The notes beneath the pieces are model-generated. The model was given only the letters and a program-made list of their open reading frames with translations. It was not told the origin of the DNA and did not search any database. A DNA stretch of 64,000 nt from Zopfochytrium polystomum. Taxonomy: Eukaryota; Chytridiomycota; Chytridiomycetes; Chytridiales; Chytridiaceae. Below, piece after piece: positions 46,491 to 57,814 of this stretch (position 1 is the stretch's first letter; every line of letters begins with the position of its first letter). The position numbers and the translations under genes were made by a program. Where the stretch lies: assembly GCA_025765615.1 (NCBI GenBank), contig JAIVFJ010000316.1, forward strand, positions 1 through 64,000. The letters are read 5' to 3'.

Positions 46491-46780
46491 TTAGTCGGCT
46501 GGAGGGAAGTTGCGACGAGGACATGCTGGGTTGGGATGAAGTCGATGTGAAGGTGAGTGGCGCTGGTTGCGCGCTGTCGTGCGAAACTGTGTGGGTTTGT
46601 TCTTTCTCCACATCTTTGTCCCATAGTCCAAGAAGCTGCCCGAGCCTGCGCCCCTCGACCCGCAGCGCGACTCGGATCCCTTCCCGCGGCGGAGCAACGA
46701 TCTATCTTACTCGGATAACATTGGCTTGGCCACTTTGCAAGAAGACACACGCTCTCCCTCCGCCAGGCTCCGAGCTTAAT
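46491..46780 (+). CDS. Unresolved 3' exons of a plus-strand gene
   Basis: A frame ending in CDEDMLGWDEVDVK (to 46552) joins through gtgagtgg...ccatag to KLPEPAPLDPQRDSDPFPRR, SNDLSYSDNIGLATLQEDTR and a TAA at 46778-46780. The second exon has strong third-position G/C bias and no good competitor on the other strand. The first is less certain, because the opposite strand here also reads well (MSKEEIQKHLRKIN). No upstream exon or domain could be assigned. The gene would converge with the R-SNARE gene. Confidence 0.3.
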
Positions 46781-46924
46781 GCAACAGCTCGAGGGAGAGC
46801 GTGAACTACAGTATTGATTGCGTTTCGGTGGAGGGTCAATTCATCGGTATAAAGATAGCATAATATCTTTCTGAACTGGTCCAGCTAGACAACCTCCCTT
46901 CCCCACCAAGAAGAGTGCGGCGCA

Positions 46925-47428
46925 TCACCGCTTCACCGCGACAGCCGCGATCGCAATGATGACCGCAATCGCGATGAGCACGACCAGCCCCCACAGCGCT
47001 ACGCGCATGCGGGCGTCGCGCCACCACATGTTGCTTCGCACTTTCTGCGCCTTGGCCTTGAGTATGAAGGACGAGTCCTGGAGGGCGGCTGTACGTGTGT
47101 GTGTTTTCGCGGATGGGTCCCGTAATAGTAAGTACAAACGATTTTCTGCACTGAAAGGATCGTTCTGCGGGGACGGACGAAAGGCTGCAACGCCGTCCCC
47201 ACTTACCTGATTTTGTTTCCAAGACCTCGAGGTTCTCGCCTCTCGTTTCAAGGTTTCCGATCGTTTCTGGTTGTTGATGCCCAGTGATTTGAAGGGAAGC
47301 GAGAAACGGCTGTGAAAACGACGCAACAAAAGCTGGCGCGACATCGGTCAATGCCAACACTTACGACTCATAATGGCGATGTTCTCGTGCACGTCCGCCT
47401 CGACGTCTGCGATCTTGTTCCTTGACAT
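46925..47428 (-). CDS. Synaptobrevin/VAMP-type R-SNARE
   Basis: Three exons on minus: 47428-47365, 47266-47217, 47088-46925, all in phase. The product is about 92 residues: NKIADVEADVHENIAIM, then QTIGNLETRGENLEVLETKS, FILKAKAQKVRSNMWW and a C-terminal membrane anchor (VALWGLVVLIAIAVIIAIAA) with a VKR end. The zero-layer Arg (ETRGENLE), heptad spacing and the MWW word just before the anchor are the hallmarks of brevin-type R-SNAREs (Snc1/2, VAMP1-3), which drive fusion of post-Golgi vesicles with the plasma membrane and endosomes. There is no longin domain, as in Snc proteins, and the N-terminal variable region is nearly absent. Confidence 0.88.
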
Positions 47429-47960
47429 TTCGTGCGCCGCGCGTCGTGGGGGGACGGGTGAGAGCCGATGAGGAGCTGCTGGGGCGAGATGCTGAGATGG
47501 TCGGCACACTGCGGGGTGGCGTGCTTCGGTCCGGCCTGCGTTTTGTAATTTATTCGCGGCCAGCCAAGCACGTCGTCGCACAGCGACTGCTCGGATACAT
47601 CCACTGGCAGCCTCAGCCACACCTTTGTGAAGCGCAGCACAGTGTGTGAAGCGCCTCGAGAAGGCTCGTCCAAGAGGCATTGCCGAGTCTACCGCACCCT
47701 GCAAATATGGCGCGCCTACTAATATGTGTTTCAGTTTTGCAAGATTAATTTCCGTTGAGCTGGCCAAAAGGCAACAAGCAAATTGTCTACGCAAACGCTC
47801 ACACGCACACACACACAACAGCAGCACCACATCATTAGCAACTACTCCTTGCCTGGCTGCGCCTTGAACAGGCTACCATAAAGAAATGCTCATCGCCCAC
47901 ACAGCCAACACACCACCACCCGCTCGCAATTTGCGGCGGCGGCCCGCTGCGCTACCACCA
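47429..47960. other. Divergent promoter region
   Basis: Between the R-SNARE gene (minus) and the next gene (plus). No coding signal and no clear TATA box. An in-frame ATG at 47886 could extend the next gene upstream. Confidence 0.4.
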
Positions 47961-48456
47961 ATGCCACCGCGGCATCTTCCGGCCACCACGGTCGTCCTCA
48001 TCCCGCTCGCCATCTTCCTCTTTCTCCTCGCCGCGACGACGTCGGCGCGCGGGCTGCCCGCTCCAGCGGCGACGGCGAACGCCGGCGGTGGTCCCGACGA
48101 GGCGGCGACGGAGACCGCGGCGTACACTCCGTGGCCCGGGTCGCCTGTGCTGATACCGCCGGTGTGGACGACGCGGAGCCGACCGCCATACAGCGTAACG
48201 ACGGTGGCGGCGGGTACGGATGCGCCGCCGACGAGGACGACGACGACTGTGGGGACCGACGGTGTCGACGCCGACCACGACGACCACGACGACGACGACG
48301 ACAACGACAAAGACGCAGTGGCGGACGGTGACCAAGACGGTGAAAGTCAAGGCGACGAAGCGGAAGAGGACGGCGACGATTACCACGGCGACTCGGACGA
48401 CGACGACGGCGCATCCTTCGGGCAGGGTAGGAAACGAGGGGCACGAGAAGAATTAG
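47961..48456 (+). CDS. Secreted Thr-rich or Asp-rich surface protein, frame uncertain
   Basis: The ATG at 47961 opens a signal peptide (MPPRHLPATTVVLIPLAIFL then FLLAATTSARG). The mature part is Ala/Pro/Thr-rich (TPWPGSPVLIPPVWTTRSRP). After about 48235 two frames compete: the same frame becomes Asp-rich (DDHDDDDDNDKDAVADGD), whereas the next gives a Thr-rich mucin-like stretch with TQWRTVTKTVKVKATK and ends at 48456. The TVTKTV word recurs in fungal wall and mucin proteins, so I favour the second with a frame break near 48235. If the first frame is right the stop is at 48956. Function unknown. Confidence 0.4.
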
Positions 48457-49164
48457 GGAGACGGCGTCACCTGGGTGAACGACGGGACGTGTTGATGCGC
48501 AGTGGCGGGGGGTCATTGACGAGGGCATTCGATTATTTGAGCTTGCGTTTGCGCAAGCTCGGCATCACTCTAAATTATTGCATAGATGGAATAACGAGGC
48601 ATGGTACGGCAGTGCAAATCCATGATGGAAGGGCTAGGATACATTTTAAGTTATTCCTTAGTGACAAAAGAGGGGGAGGAAGTGGGGTGAGTGGATGTGA
48701 CCTCGAGACGCACACACAACTCCCTCCTTTTTCCCCTCAACCTACTTTCTCTCACGGCCCTTTTTACTTCTACTCTTCGTCCCTCTCTCATGTTCGCAGT
48801 GCATGCATGCGTTGTGTATTAATATGCGAGTGCGTGCGTATGGGTGGAGTCAATGGGGAAGGATGTGGCGATCCGTATGCACATGCAGTACAGTACCCTG
48901 TACAAGTGCTTGAGCAAACGCAATTTCATCCGAATCCCGCACTTGCCGGACTGTGAATCCGCGTGCGCCCCCCGAAACGAAACTCCGCACCAGCAGAGCG
49001 CGGAAGAAAATAATTTCTTATCAGACGCAGCCTGCAGAAGAAAAGAGAGAGACCGAATCAACCGATCGACTGTGCCCTACTTGCCCCAACCTACGCGCAC
49101 CTCCCTCCCCGCCGCCCCAATCACTACCAACCAACCAACCAAAGGGATCTCACGCACATCTATC
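48457..49164. other. Promoter region of the kynurenine monooxygenase gene
   Basis: AT-rich in part, with no coding bias. A short CCAA repeat (accaaccaaccaacc) lies just before the ATG of the next gene at about 49127-49141. Confidence 0.4.
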
Positions 49165-51190
49165 ATGGCCCCCGCATCAGGCCCGCCCTCGGCGTCGTCG
49201 TCATCGCCGTCCCAATCGGCTACGTCCAAGCCGCCCCTCGCCGTCGTCGTCGGCGGCGGCCTCGTCGGCTCCCTCATGGCCATCTACCTTGCCCGTCGCG
49301 GCTGGCACGTCGCAGTCTACGAAGCACGCCCCGGTAATTCATCGCCCATCCCCACCGCTGCCCCTTCGCCTTGTAGCATCCTCCTCCCATCCCTCCACCA
49401 GGGATCTCTGGCATTGTGGCACTCACGTCCACCCGATCCCATTCCACCACCGCCCCCCCCCCCCACTCCTCCTTCCTTCCCCAACACCACCAATCCCCCC
49501 CATGCAGACATCCGCCGCCAAAAGACAGCCAGCGGTCGCTCGATCAACCTCGCGCTGTCGACGCGCGGTATCTCCGCGCTGGAGGGCGCCGGGGTCGGCG
49601 CGGGCATCCTCGAGACGCTGATTCCGATGAAGGGCCGGATGATCCACGTCGGCGAGGGCAAGCTGTCGTCGCAGCCGTACGGCGTGTTTGGCGAGGTTTG
49701 TGCCGAGCTTTTGTGCATTTCTGTTGCAGAAGCGACCTGTATCTAATGGACATGATAATTGCGCATGTTTTTCCTCGTCTCTCTTCCGCCCTCAGTGCAT
49801 CAACTCGGTGGATCGCAAGCTGATGAACGAGCACCTCCTCAGCGAGGCAGAGAAGCGCGCAAACGTCAAGCTCTACTTTGAACACGAGCTTGTCTCGGTC
49901 GACTTTGAGGGCAAGGTCGTCGTATTCAAGCAGTTGAGTTGTCCTCCAATATCTTTTTTTTTTTCCTCCCTCAATGCGGGTATCTCACCACCCAACCCAA
50001 TCACCCCCCCGCCAGACCCGGCGGCGCGCAAACCTCCGTCAAAGCCGACTTCCTCATCGGCGCCGACGGCGCCTACTCGCGCGTCCGCCGCGAGCTCCTC
50101 CGCGTGCACCGGGTCAACTTTTCGCAGCACTATATCCCGCACGGGTACGTCGAACTCACAATGCCGCCGGCGGCGACGCCGCGGGCTGGCGACGCGGACA
50201 GCAAGTACCGGATGGACCCGCACCACCTGCACATCTGGCCGCGGCAGACGTTCATGATGATCGCGCTGCCGAACGTGGACGGGTCGTTTACGGTGACGCT
50301 GTTTATGCCGTGGACGCAGTTTGACGCGATCAAGACCGAGGAGGACTTGCTGCGGTTCTTTGAGGCGACGTTCAAGGACGCGGTGCCGCTGATTGGCAGG
50401 GAGAGGCTGGTCAAGGATTACTTTGCGAATCCAAAGGGCGCGTTGGTGTCGGTCAAGGTTGGTTTTTTTGTTTCTTCCCTCAAGGAGTAGTCAACGGGAG
50501 CAACGACTGACTCCACCTTTTTTGACGTTCCTCCCCAGTGCAACCCGTACCACTACAAATCGATGGCGGTCATCATCGGCGACGCGTCGCACGCGATGGT
50601 TCCCTTCTACGGTCAGGGCATGAACTGCGGGTTCGAAGACTGCCAGGTCCTGGACGAGATCCTGGAGAAGCACATTGGCAAGGCGGGGACGGCGTCGTCG
50701 ACGCACCCGACCGCGGAGAGCCTGGGCGCGGCTCTCGAAGAGTACTCGCGGACGCGCAACCCGAACGCGGAGGCCATGTGCGATTTGGCAATGTGTGGGT
50801 GTCATCTTTTTCAATTTTGGTTTTTCTTGTCCCCTCCACACCCTTTCCCCAACACCTGACTCCCCTCCCTTTCCCTCAGACAACTACATCGAGATGCGGT
50901 CCTCCGTCACAAAGACGTCGTACCTGCTGCGCAAGGCGGTCGAGAAGCACCTGCACCGGCTGTTCCCCGCGCTCGTGATCCCGCTGTACACGATGGTGTC
51001 CTTCTCGCGCATCCCGTACGCCGAGGCCATGCGGCGGTTCCGCCGGCAGACCGAGTGGTTCAACTGGGCCGGGTGGGCCGCAGCGGCCGCCGCAGCGGTC
51101 GGCGTCGTCACAATCGGCGTCGGCGTCGCGAGGAGGGGCGCGTGGAGGTGGGACGCCGTTAGGGATGCTGTTTTGAGGATCGGCTCCTGA
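49165..51190 (+). CDS. BNA4: Kynurenine 3-monooxygenase
   Basis: Six exons: 49165-49333, 49508-49695, 49796-49932, 50016-50457, 50539-50794, 50880-51190. It is an FAD- and NADPH-dependent hydroxylase that converts L-kynurenine to 3-hydroxykynurenine in de novo NAD synthesis, normally on the outer mitochondrial membrane. Visible: dinucleotide-binding [20 protein letters not shown] with acidic end [21 protein letters not shown], specific for this enzyme; [14 protein letters not shown] (DG motif); the second FAD motif [36 protein letters not shown] and [17 protein letters not shown]-terminal hydrophobic helix ([20 protein letters not shown]) suits membrane anchoring. No break was found, and length is normal for the family. 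It is the only NAD-pathway gene visible in the window. Confidence 0.95.
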
Positions 51191-51862
51191 AAGCGGGAGG
51201 GCCTGTCGGTTTCGAGGAGGGAAGGCGCTGGCCTCGTTTTGTCGGTTAGCAACCAAGAAAAAGCAAAACTAAGCAAAAAAAAAAGAAAAAGAAAAAAAAC
51301 TGTGTCGTTAGTTCCTTGGCCACCGAGCACGGCAGGTAGAAAGTTTGAAGGGGATGTTAGTGGGAGGGATGCCCAATGTCTACGTAGGAGGGTGGGCGGG
51401 CGGGCACCAGTGAGTTGGAGGGTAACTTTCCAAGGCGGATTCTTTGCAGTCAACTTCATGAGCGCTAATCGACATTTTTTGCTCATTGGTTACCCTGCCA
51501 TAGAACATATGAGGACAGATAGACTGCTTGCGCCTTCCGCATTTTGCAAAACGTAATCAATAGGAAAACAAATAGTATTCCATTTTTTCTAGTCCATTCA
51601 TGCCGTGCTGGATCTTGTCGCGGTTTCAATGATCCATAAAGACAAGGACGAACGACAACCATCCGGCCAAGGGATCCTCGTCGTGCAGCCGCTGCAGCCT
51701 CTACCGACCGTCGCTGCTACTACCTCCTCATCACGTTGCCTGCCCACGCCGGAAGCATCGATTGGCAGCCGCCCGCCCATGCGCTCCAAAACAGCAAAGG
51801 AGCCGGTAACAGCGCCAACGATATGCCATAATCAGATATCGCATCGAGATCACAACCGAGTG
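51191..51862. other. Intergenic region
   Basis: 3' flank of the kynurenine monooxygenase gene and 3' flank of the tRNA. No gene is seen. Confidence 0.5.
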
Positions 51863-51933
51863 TGCAACAGCCGGGAATCGGACCCGGGTCTACCGCGTGG
51901 CAGGCGATAATTCTACCACTGAACCACTGTTGC
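51863..51933 (-). tRNA. tRNA-Gly (anticodon GCC)
   Basis: Read on minus, a 7-bp acceptor stem GCAACAG/CTGTTGC closes the cloverleaf. The D arm reads TGGTTCAGTGGTAGAA (A box), the anticodon loop is CTGCCAC with GCC in the centre, and the T arm reads CCGGGTCCGATTCCCGG (B box). The discriminator is A. There is no intron. It decodes GGC/GGU, consistent with the many GGC codons of the genes here. Confidence 0.93.
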
Positions 51934-53941
51934 TGATGCTGTAACTAATTTTTTTAAATTCAAGTAAAAAAAAAATTCTTTGAGCTCATTAGCGAAAGCC
52001 GCGTTTACCAGGAGCTGGCGGTTTGGACAGGGATGAAATTTAAGGGGGAGGGCAGCTGCCCGGGTGACCCGAAGTCGCAAGGACGCTTTGTGCTCTCCAG
52101 CCGCATGAGCACAGAAAAATTGTAACGAACGTTCGGGTGCCTAGAACAGGAATGACAGAGACTTGCGGTAACCGGGCAGGCGCGGTACAGTGATCCGACA
52201 TTAGGTAAACGTCCAGTATAAGGAATATCTCTTACAACCAGCGGCTTGGAATCTGCGAATCCATCACTCCGGCATCAACAGGATTACTTCTGAGGAAAAT
52301 GTTGACTAAAGTGCCGTGATTGACTCTGTGCCTCGGCTAAGAAGCTGTGCGACTTTCTTTGGCCGCAAAACCGAGCGAGGTCACAGCTGTTCCGGTGGTT
52401 GGTTGGAACTGTGCGGCGAACGATACAAAGAGCAATGCGATGAACCACCTGGTAAGTTGACCGTCAAGTCTCAGAGGCAACGAGTACGTCCTCGGATTGC
52501 TCAACCGAGCCCAACCCCCCTTTTCTCTGTCTCCCCCACCCCCCAGGAAGTGTCGCATTGTCGGTTCTTCCGATGGTACTGGCATGCACCTCGGCGCCCG
52601 GTTGGTTCGCGATCAGGCTGCTGTTGCCCGCAGATACAAAAACCAACCACCCCATCCTTCCCTACCCCAGAACCCCCACCAACGTAAACTGACCCGGTCA
52701 GCTGTCCACCTCGTACGCCCACATGAAGCTCGCTGCGAAGGAAGCGCGTCTGTTGCCGAAGAGTCTTACGTTACCCTAACCGGGGCGTTGAGAATAGGGA
52801 CTTTGGCTCCTTCCCTGGATCGGTCGACAGGAAACAGATGTCAATCGAGAAGCTGGACGATGGGAGGATCCGCCTCCTTCACTCTCTTCCCGCAACGCTG
52901 CGTTATGGCATCGTCCACGAGAACAGGCGTTGTACGGGCCAGTACGCCTTTAGCAGTACGACGCCCACATCGGCTGGACTGACGCGATCTGTGGACACTG
53001 CACGTTGACGGTGTACGTTCGGAGGTGGATGGGCAAGTCCAGGTAATTGCAGTTGGAAGGGCCGCTGGTTCAGCAATGGGGTGGTCTGACAAGATGGCGT
53101 TGTCGACGACATGATACGACCGAATAAGATGGCTGCAATCCATTGCTCTGCAGAAATCCTAACGCACCGTTCAAAGAGGCCCAGTCCATCTCAAAAGCGA
53201 AACAAAAGTGAGCAAGTGGTCTGGACTGTGGTTGGAAGAGGAACAAGCAGATCACAGAGCCCGTTGTGGATGAGGAAGTTAACAGCCAAGGCCCTTTGCC
53301 GGGGAAGCTCAAGCGTCTTGTCGTGTGAGATCCAGGACGCTCAATCGTCGCCCAAGCATTTCCCTCCCAACGCTTGCTAGGCTCGCCTCCTCTTGCTTTC
53401 TCGACCTGTGCGACGACAATTCGACATAGACCTGGCAGTCGGCCCCCTTGAGGGGATATTTGACGTCCATTTGTCGACACGAACGCAGATCAAAAGTTAA
53501 TCACACGCCCATGATCCAACCAGCACCGTGCCCGGGACGTGATTGCGGTGAACCAGATTGAAACCAACAGCAATGCCGCCAGTGTGTGTTGGGCTGATCT
53601 TGCTGTGTGCACGGCATCCTGCTGAGAAAGGGCGAAGAGCAACAATCGGCTGCGTCCCGGGGGATTTTGCCCGTTTGCGTCGGCACACGCGAAGGACCAG
53701 CTTGCGACGGCCTGATCCTATGAGAATTCGGCACAACGTCCTTGCGCGCGCTGGAGGCGAGATCAGAGGAAATTGCGCCCGAGGGCGAGTAGGGATGCCG
53801 TGGTGGTCTTTGAACCTGAGAGGGTAGTGGTGCTCACCGTCAGAAGTTCAGAGTCTGCCACCTTACTTCCCGCCGCCCACGGTGCCGAAGTGTTCAAATT
53901 TCCTCGTTTCAGCGACGGTCGAAACGTTGGTGATGTTTCCT

Positions 53942-53975
<34 letters not shown>

Positions 53976-56142
53976 TTTTTTTTTTCGCGAACGCTCCCAG
54001 AGTTTTGCGCCCGGTTTTTTGGAATCATCGAAAGAAAAGGCTGACCATCAGCGGCAAAGCGCCCGGACGAAAGGGTCGAAGAGAGAGAGCGTCTGTCTCG
54101 GGGCGCTGCACCAAAGGGAACGAAGTGCGCCGCCCCCGCGGAGTTCCGGCCCGGCCCGATGCTGAACCAGTAGGAATGCAGTAGTATACCCACGGGCTTT
54201 GCACTCTGACGCGACGGCGAGATCCCCACTTGGCCGGGGGCCCATTCCACGCCAGTCTCTCTCCGCCTCCGGCCACGACCGCTCAAAATTCAGCTTCGCC
54301 TTAGTGGATCTTAGGATTCCGCCCCACCAAAATGAACTGCAGGCCAACTTACTCGGCGTCATCGGAGACGAGTTTGCCTTGAAGGCCTCGGTCGGTCTGA
54401 ACTGCAAGAATGCTCGCGGGTGGAGTGCGAGCCCAACCTCTATCTATCGTGAGGATTGCCTCTGGAAACCGCACGAGGGGCGATAGACAGAGCGGGTCGC
54501 TGCAAGATCGCCATTTTGCAAAGGACGGCCCCATCTCATCTGTCCTTAGCGGCATATTTGTCCGAGTCTCCCGATCTCAGAGCCAGTGGAAACAAGAGGC
54601 TTTGTCCTTAAATCGTAAAAGATGCCTACAAAATGTGAGTAGCACGATGACACCTCTTGTTACGCACACTCACTTCTCGCTGGACGAACCTTATAGCGCG
54701 TGGAAGTGCCGTAATCACCGCAAGAACATCACAGGCCGGTGATGCATCACAGCGCTTTGAAGTCGGATTCGCCAGCTGCTCGATCCGTCAACAAAGGGCC
54801 GTGCGCGCAGAGAGGGTTTCACTATGCGACCGACACGCGTTTCACTGGATCCACCCATTCGAAGCAAAAGCGGGCAGTTGGCCAGCCACAGCGGCTGATG
54901 GCAGCGAGGAGTGCGACGACGATGCGACGTCCCTCGGCCTGCCCGTCCACCTTGGTCCGGCGATTCTCATCGTTATCGGTGCACTTGCAGTCCATCGTTT
55001 CGGCAGCAGGATGCTTTCGCTGAGATCTAGATCGCCCACGCGCCTTTCGGTGGCAGGGTCGACGTCGCGAGGACAAGGGGCTGGGGTTTTCGCGCCGCCA
55101 TCAAATGATTCGACAGCCCGTGGGACGACTCTCAGCTCTCTGCGCTGAGACTGCGCCGGATCGGATCGAGCTGAAAGTGAATTGAGGATCCTTGCGAGCG
55201 GGGGGTAATCTGCAGCAACTTTCGAGCTGGAAAGTAGGGGGTTCCATAGTCATCCTGGAACCGTCGTCGGGCTTGTGGGCTGGGGGATCTGCGCGGAATT
55301 TGGATCCTTCTCCAAAGAGGATGTGAAGACTGCTGCCTGGCTGAGACCTCGGACTTCCGCGATGGAGCCCGCCCCACTACCCTCTTCGAGCTGAGATCCA
55401 TGATGGGCAGCTCCCACGACGAGGAACGTTGACGGATTTCAACGGGCGTGTTTACACACGGATGTTGGAAGTGGAGATCAGGGAGGCCGACACCTGCGCC
55501 ATAAAGGAATGAACGGGGACCACCCTCCTTGCCCCAAGACGAAGTTGCAAAGGTGCAGCGTCCAAACGACGGTTTGGGTCGAGGACGATGAACGTGCGAC
55601 GTCGGAGATGATGGGTGAGGAGGAGTAGAAGGAGGATTCGAGGAATCAGGGACAGACGTGTCCGACCGGCTGGGCGCTAGCGCTCACACACTCACACCCA
55701 CTCAGGAGTAAATACCCACAGATAGGCCCCACGCACCGTTGGATTATTCGTCGTTGTCCGCCTTCTTTCGGCTGGTAATGTCGCGCGGCTCGAAAATATG
55801 TTGAAATGTGTGGGGGAAAAGGAAAAAGGAGGAGGGCACTTCCGCACCGGGTATACTATTTATTCGACATCTGCGGTCGCGTTGGTGGCGCGAAGACGAT
55901 CTGGTGGGGGTAGTGGGTGGGGCTGCAAGGATTCTTCTGAACGTGGGGGTTCGCGGCAATCACAACGGCCTCATCATTTACCAGCACCGGACAACCGCAC
56001 CAAATACTGTGTCACTCTACTATCATAATAATCAACTCAGTTTCTTTTTCGTTTGGAACCCCTGGTTAAAGCCACTATTCCGATAGTTTGCCCACCCACA
56101 GCCGCGAAGATCAGAGCGAAAAACAAGAAAAAAGAAATTGAA
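51934..56142. other. Gene-poor block of mixed composition
   Basis: Roughly 4.2 kb with many short open frames on both strands but none with the strong third-position G/C bias of the genes around it. CpG and GATC/TCGA words are common from 52.2 to 55.6 kb, low-complexity runs are few except a poly-T at 53944-53986. No transposase, reverse transcriptase or RNA gene was recognised. The last 400 bases are the promoter region of the first bZIP gene. Confidence 0.4.
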
Positions 56143-57094
56143 ATGTCGTCGGAAATGTCACCTCGCGAGCCGCCCAAGGGATCCCCACACGAACACGAGC
56201 AGGGCGAGGACAGACTCGCGCCCCCACTACAACCACAAGTACACGCCCCCGCCCTCAAGGCCGCGGCCGACGCTTGAAGCAGCACCAACACCACCACCAC
56301 CGCCACTCACCCTGCCTGCGCCGCGCACTTTCGCTTGGACCCCCAGCGACCACCACGGCCATCGCGAAGCCGGCGGCGACGACGGCCAGATCTGGCTGAC
56401 GTTCGGGGGCCGGGACTATCTGCGCGAGCCTCGCACGTCTCACTTTTACACCGACCCGCGGCCCGGCGACCCAGGCGCGGCGGCGGCGGCGGCGGGGTGG
56501 GGGAGCGGGCCGTGGCAGGGTGAGATTGCGCTCCTGTGTGTTGGTGTGTGTGCGTTTTTGTTTAGGGGGCAATCTGGCGTTCCGGCCCTCGGCATTATCT
56601 TTCGCGAGTTGTCAAATCCAACTCCCCGTTCCCCCTCCACGCCGCGCCATTCCACAGGCAATCACCACCGCCACCACGACGCGAGCGGTGGCCACTTCCG
56701 ATTGGAGCCCTCCCCGACCCCGCCGCACCCATCGCCTTGGAGCTATGACGCGGTAGCGGCTGGGGGCTACGGCGGCTATCATCGCGATGTGGAACATCGG
56801 CTCGGACGCGCGCACGCGCAATTGTCCAAATTTGACCATCCGCTCGGAGCCCGATCCGAATTCGCCATCGGTTATGAGTCTTGCGCGGGTGGTGCCGACG
56901 AGGAGCAACAGCAACAACAACAGCAGCAGCGAGCGGGCGCTCCCCATCGCACGAGAGGTAAAGGGGGGGAATGGGGCGGGGGGAAAGGCAAGGACCACCG
57001 TGACGCCAACCGGCCGAATTGTCTCCGGCACTGATTTCTCACCATCCCCACCCCAACCTGCACCGGTACCCATCCATCAAACGGGGGTTAAATA

Positions 57095-57141
<47 letters not shown>

Positions 57142-57814
57142 GCCCAACCACCACGCATACCAACCCGCCACCACCCACCCCACTCAACCGTACCCCCCAA
57201 CAACCACGCCATACACCCGCCGTCTCCCCTCTTCGTCGTCGCAATCCACCATCTCCACCGACGACGAGCCCGGGCGGCGGCGGCGGGGTCGGCAGCGTCT
57301 CCAAACGCCCACGCACCTCGGCCCCTCCACCAGCACCACCGGCCCACCCGCCCGCCGCCGCGCTCCTCCCACGCGGCCGTCCGGGCCGACCACCGGGGTC
57401 CCGCAACGTCAGCAGCGTCGGCAACGACGACGGCGACGGGGCTAGCCTACGGAGCAAGAGCGAGCGCAACCGCGAGGCGTGCCGACGGATGCGGGAGCGG
57501 AAGCGGGCGCTGGTGGAGTCGCTGCGGGAGCAGGTTGCGGCGCTGGGTGCGGAGAACGCGGCGCTGAAGGAGCAGGTTGCGGCGGCGGAGCGGGAGAGGG
57601 TCGAGAGGATGAGGAGGGAGATTGAGTATTTGCGGAGGTTAGTGAGTGCTGTAGGGGTGGTCTTCGCTTCTTTTTTTTTTTTTCTTTTTTCTTTTTTTTT
57701 GTTTCTCGTGCGAGAACGGTTGTTGACCCCCCGCGCTTTCCATCACTTATTTTTTCCGTCTCAGCTCCATGAAAAGCGGCAGGGCGTCTGGCGGGGGCGG
57801 TTGTGCAATGTGAG
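56143..57814 (+). CDS. bZIP transcription factor (copy 1)
   Basis: Exon 1 (56143-56519) joins exon 2 (56658-56957) in phase; a third exon carrying the bZIP ends at 57637, and a last small exon (57766-57814) ends in SSMKSGRASGGGGCAM. The bZIP reads RSKSERNREACRRMRERKRA, then LVESLREQVAALGAENAAL KEQV (space mine), then RVERMRREIEYLR. The basic region matches N-x2-A-C-R, with heptad Leu/Val in the zipper. The N-terminal half has aromatic patches (DGQIWLTFGGRDYLREPRT, SPWSYDAVAAGGYGGY) and a Gln run. The frame changes near 56240 and 57280, the latter in a GGC run, and the start of exon 3 is uncertain. It should bind DNA as a dimer in the nucleus. A close paralogue faces it at 61.1-63.1 kb. Confidence 0.75.
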
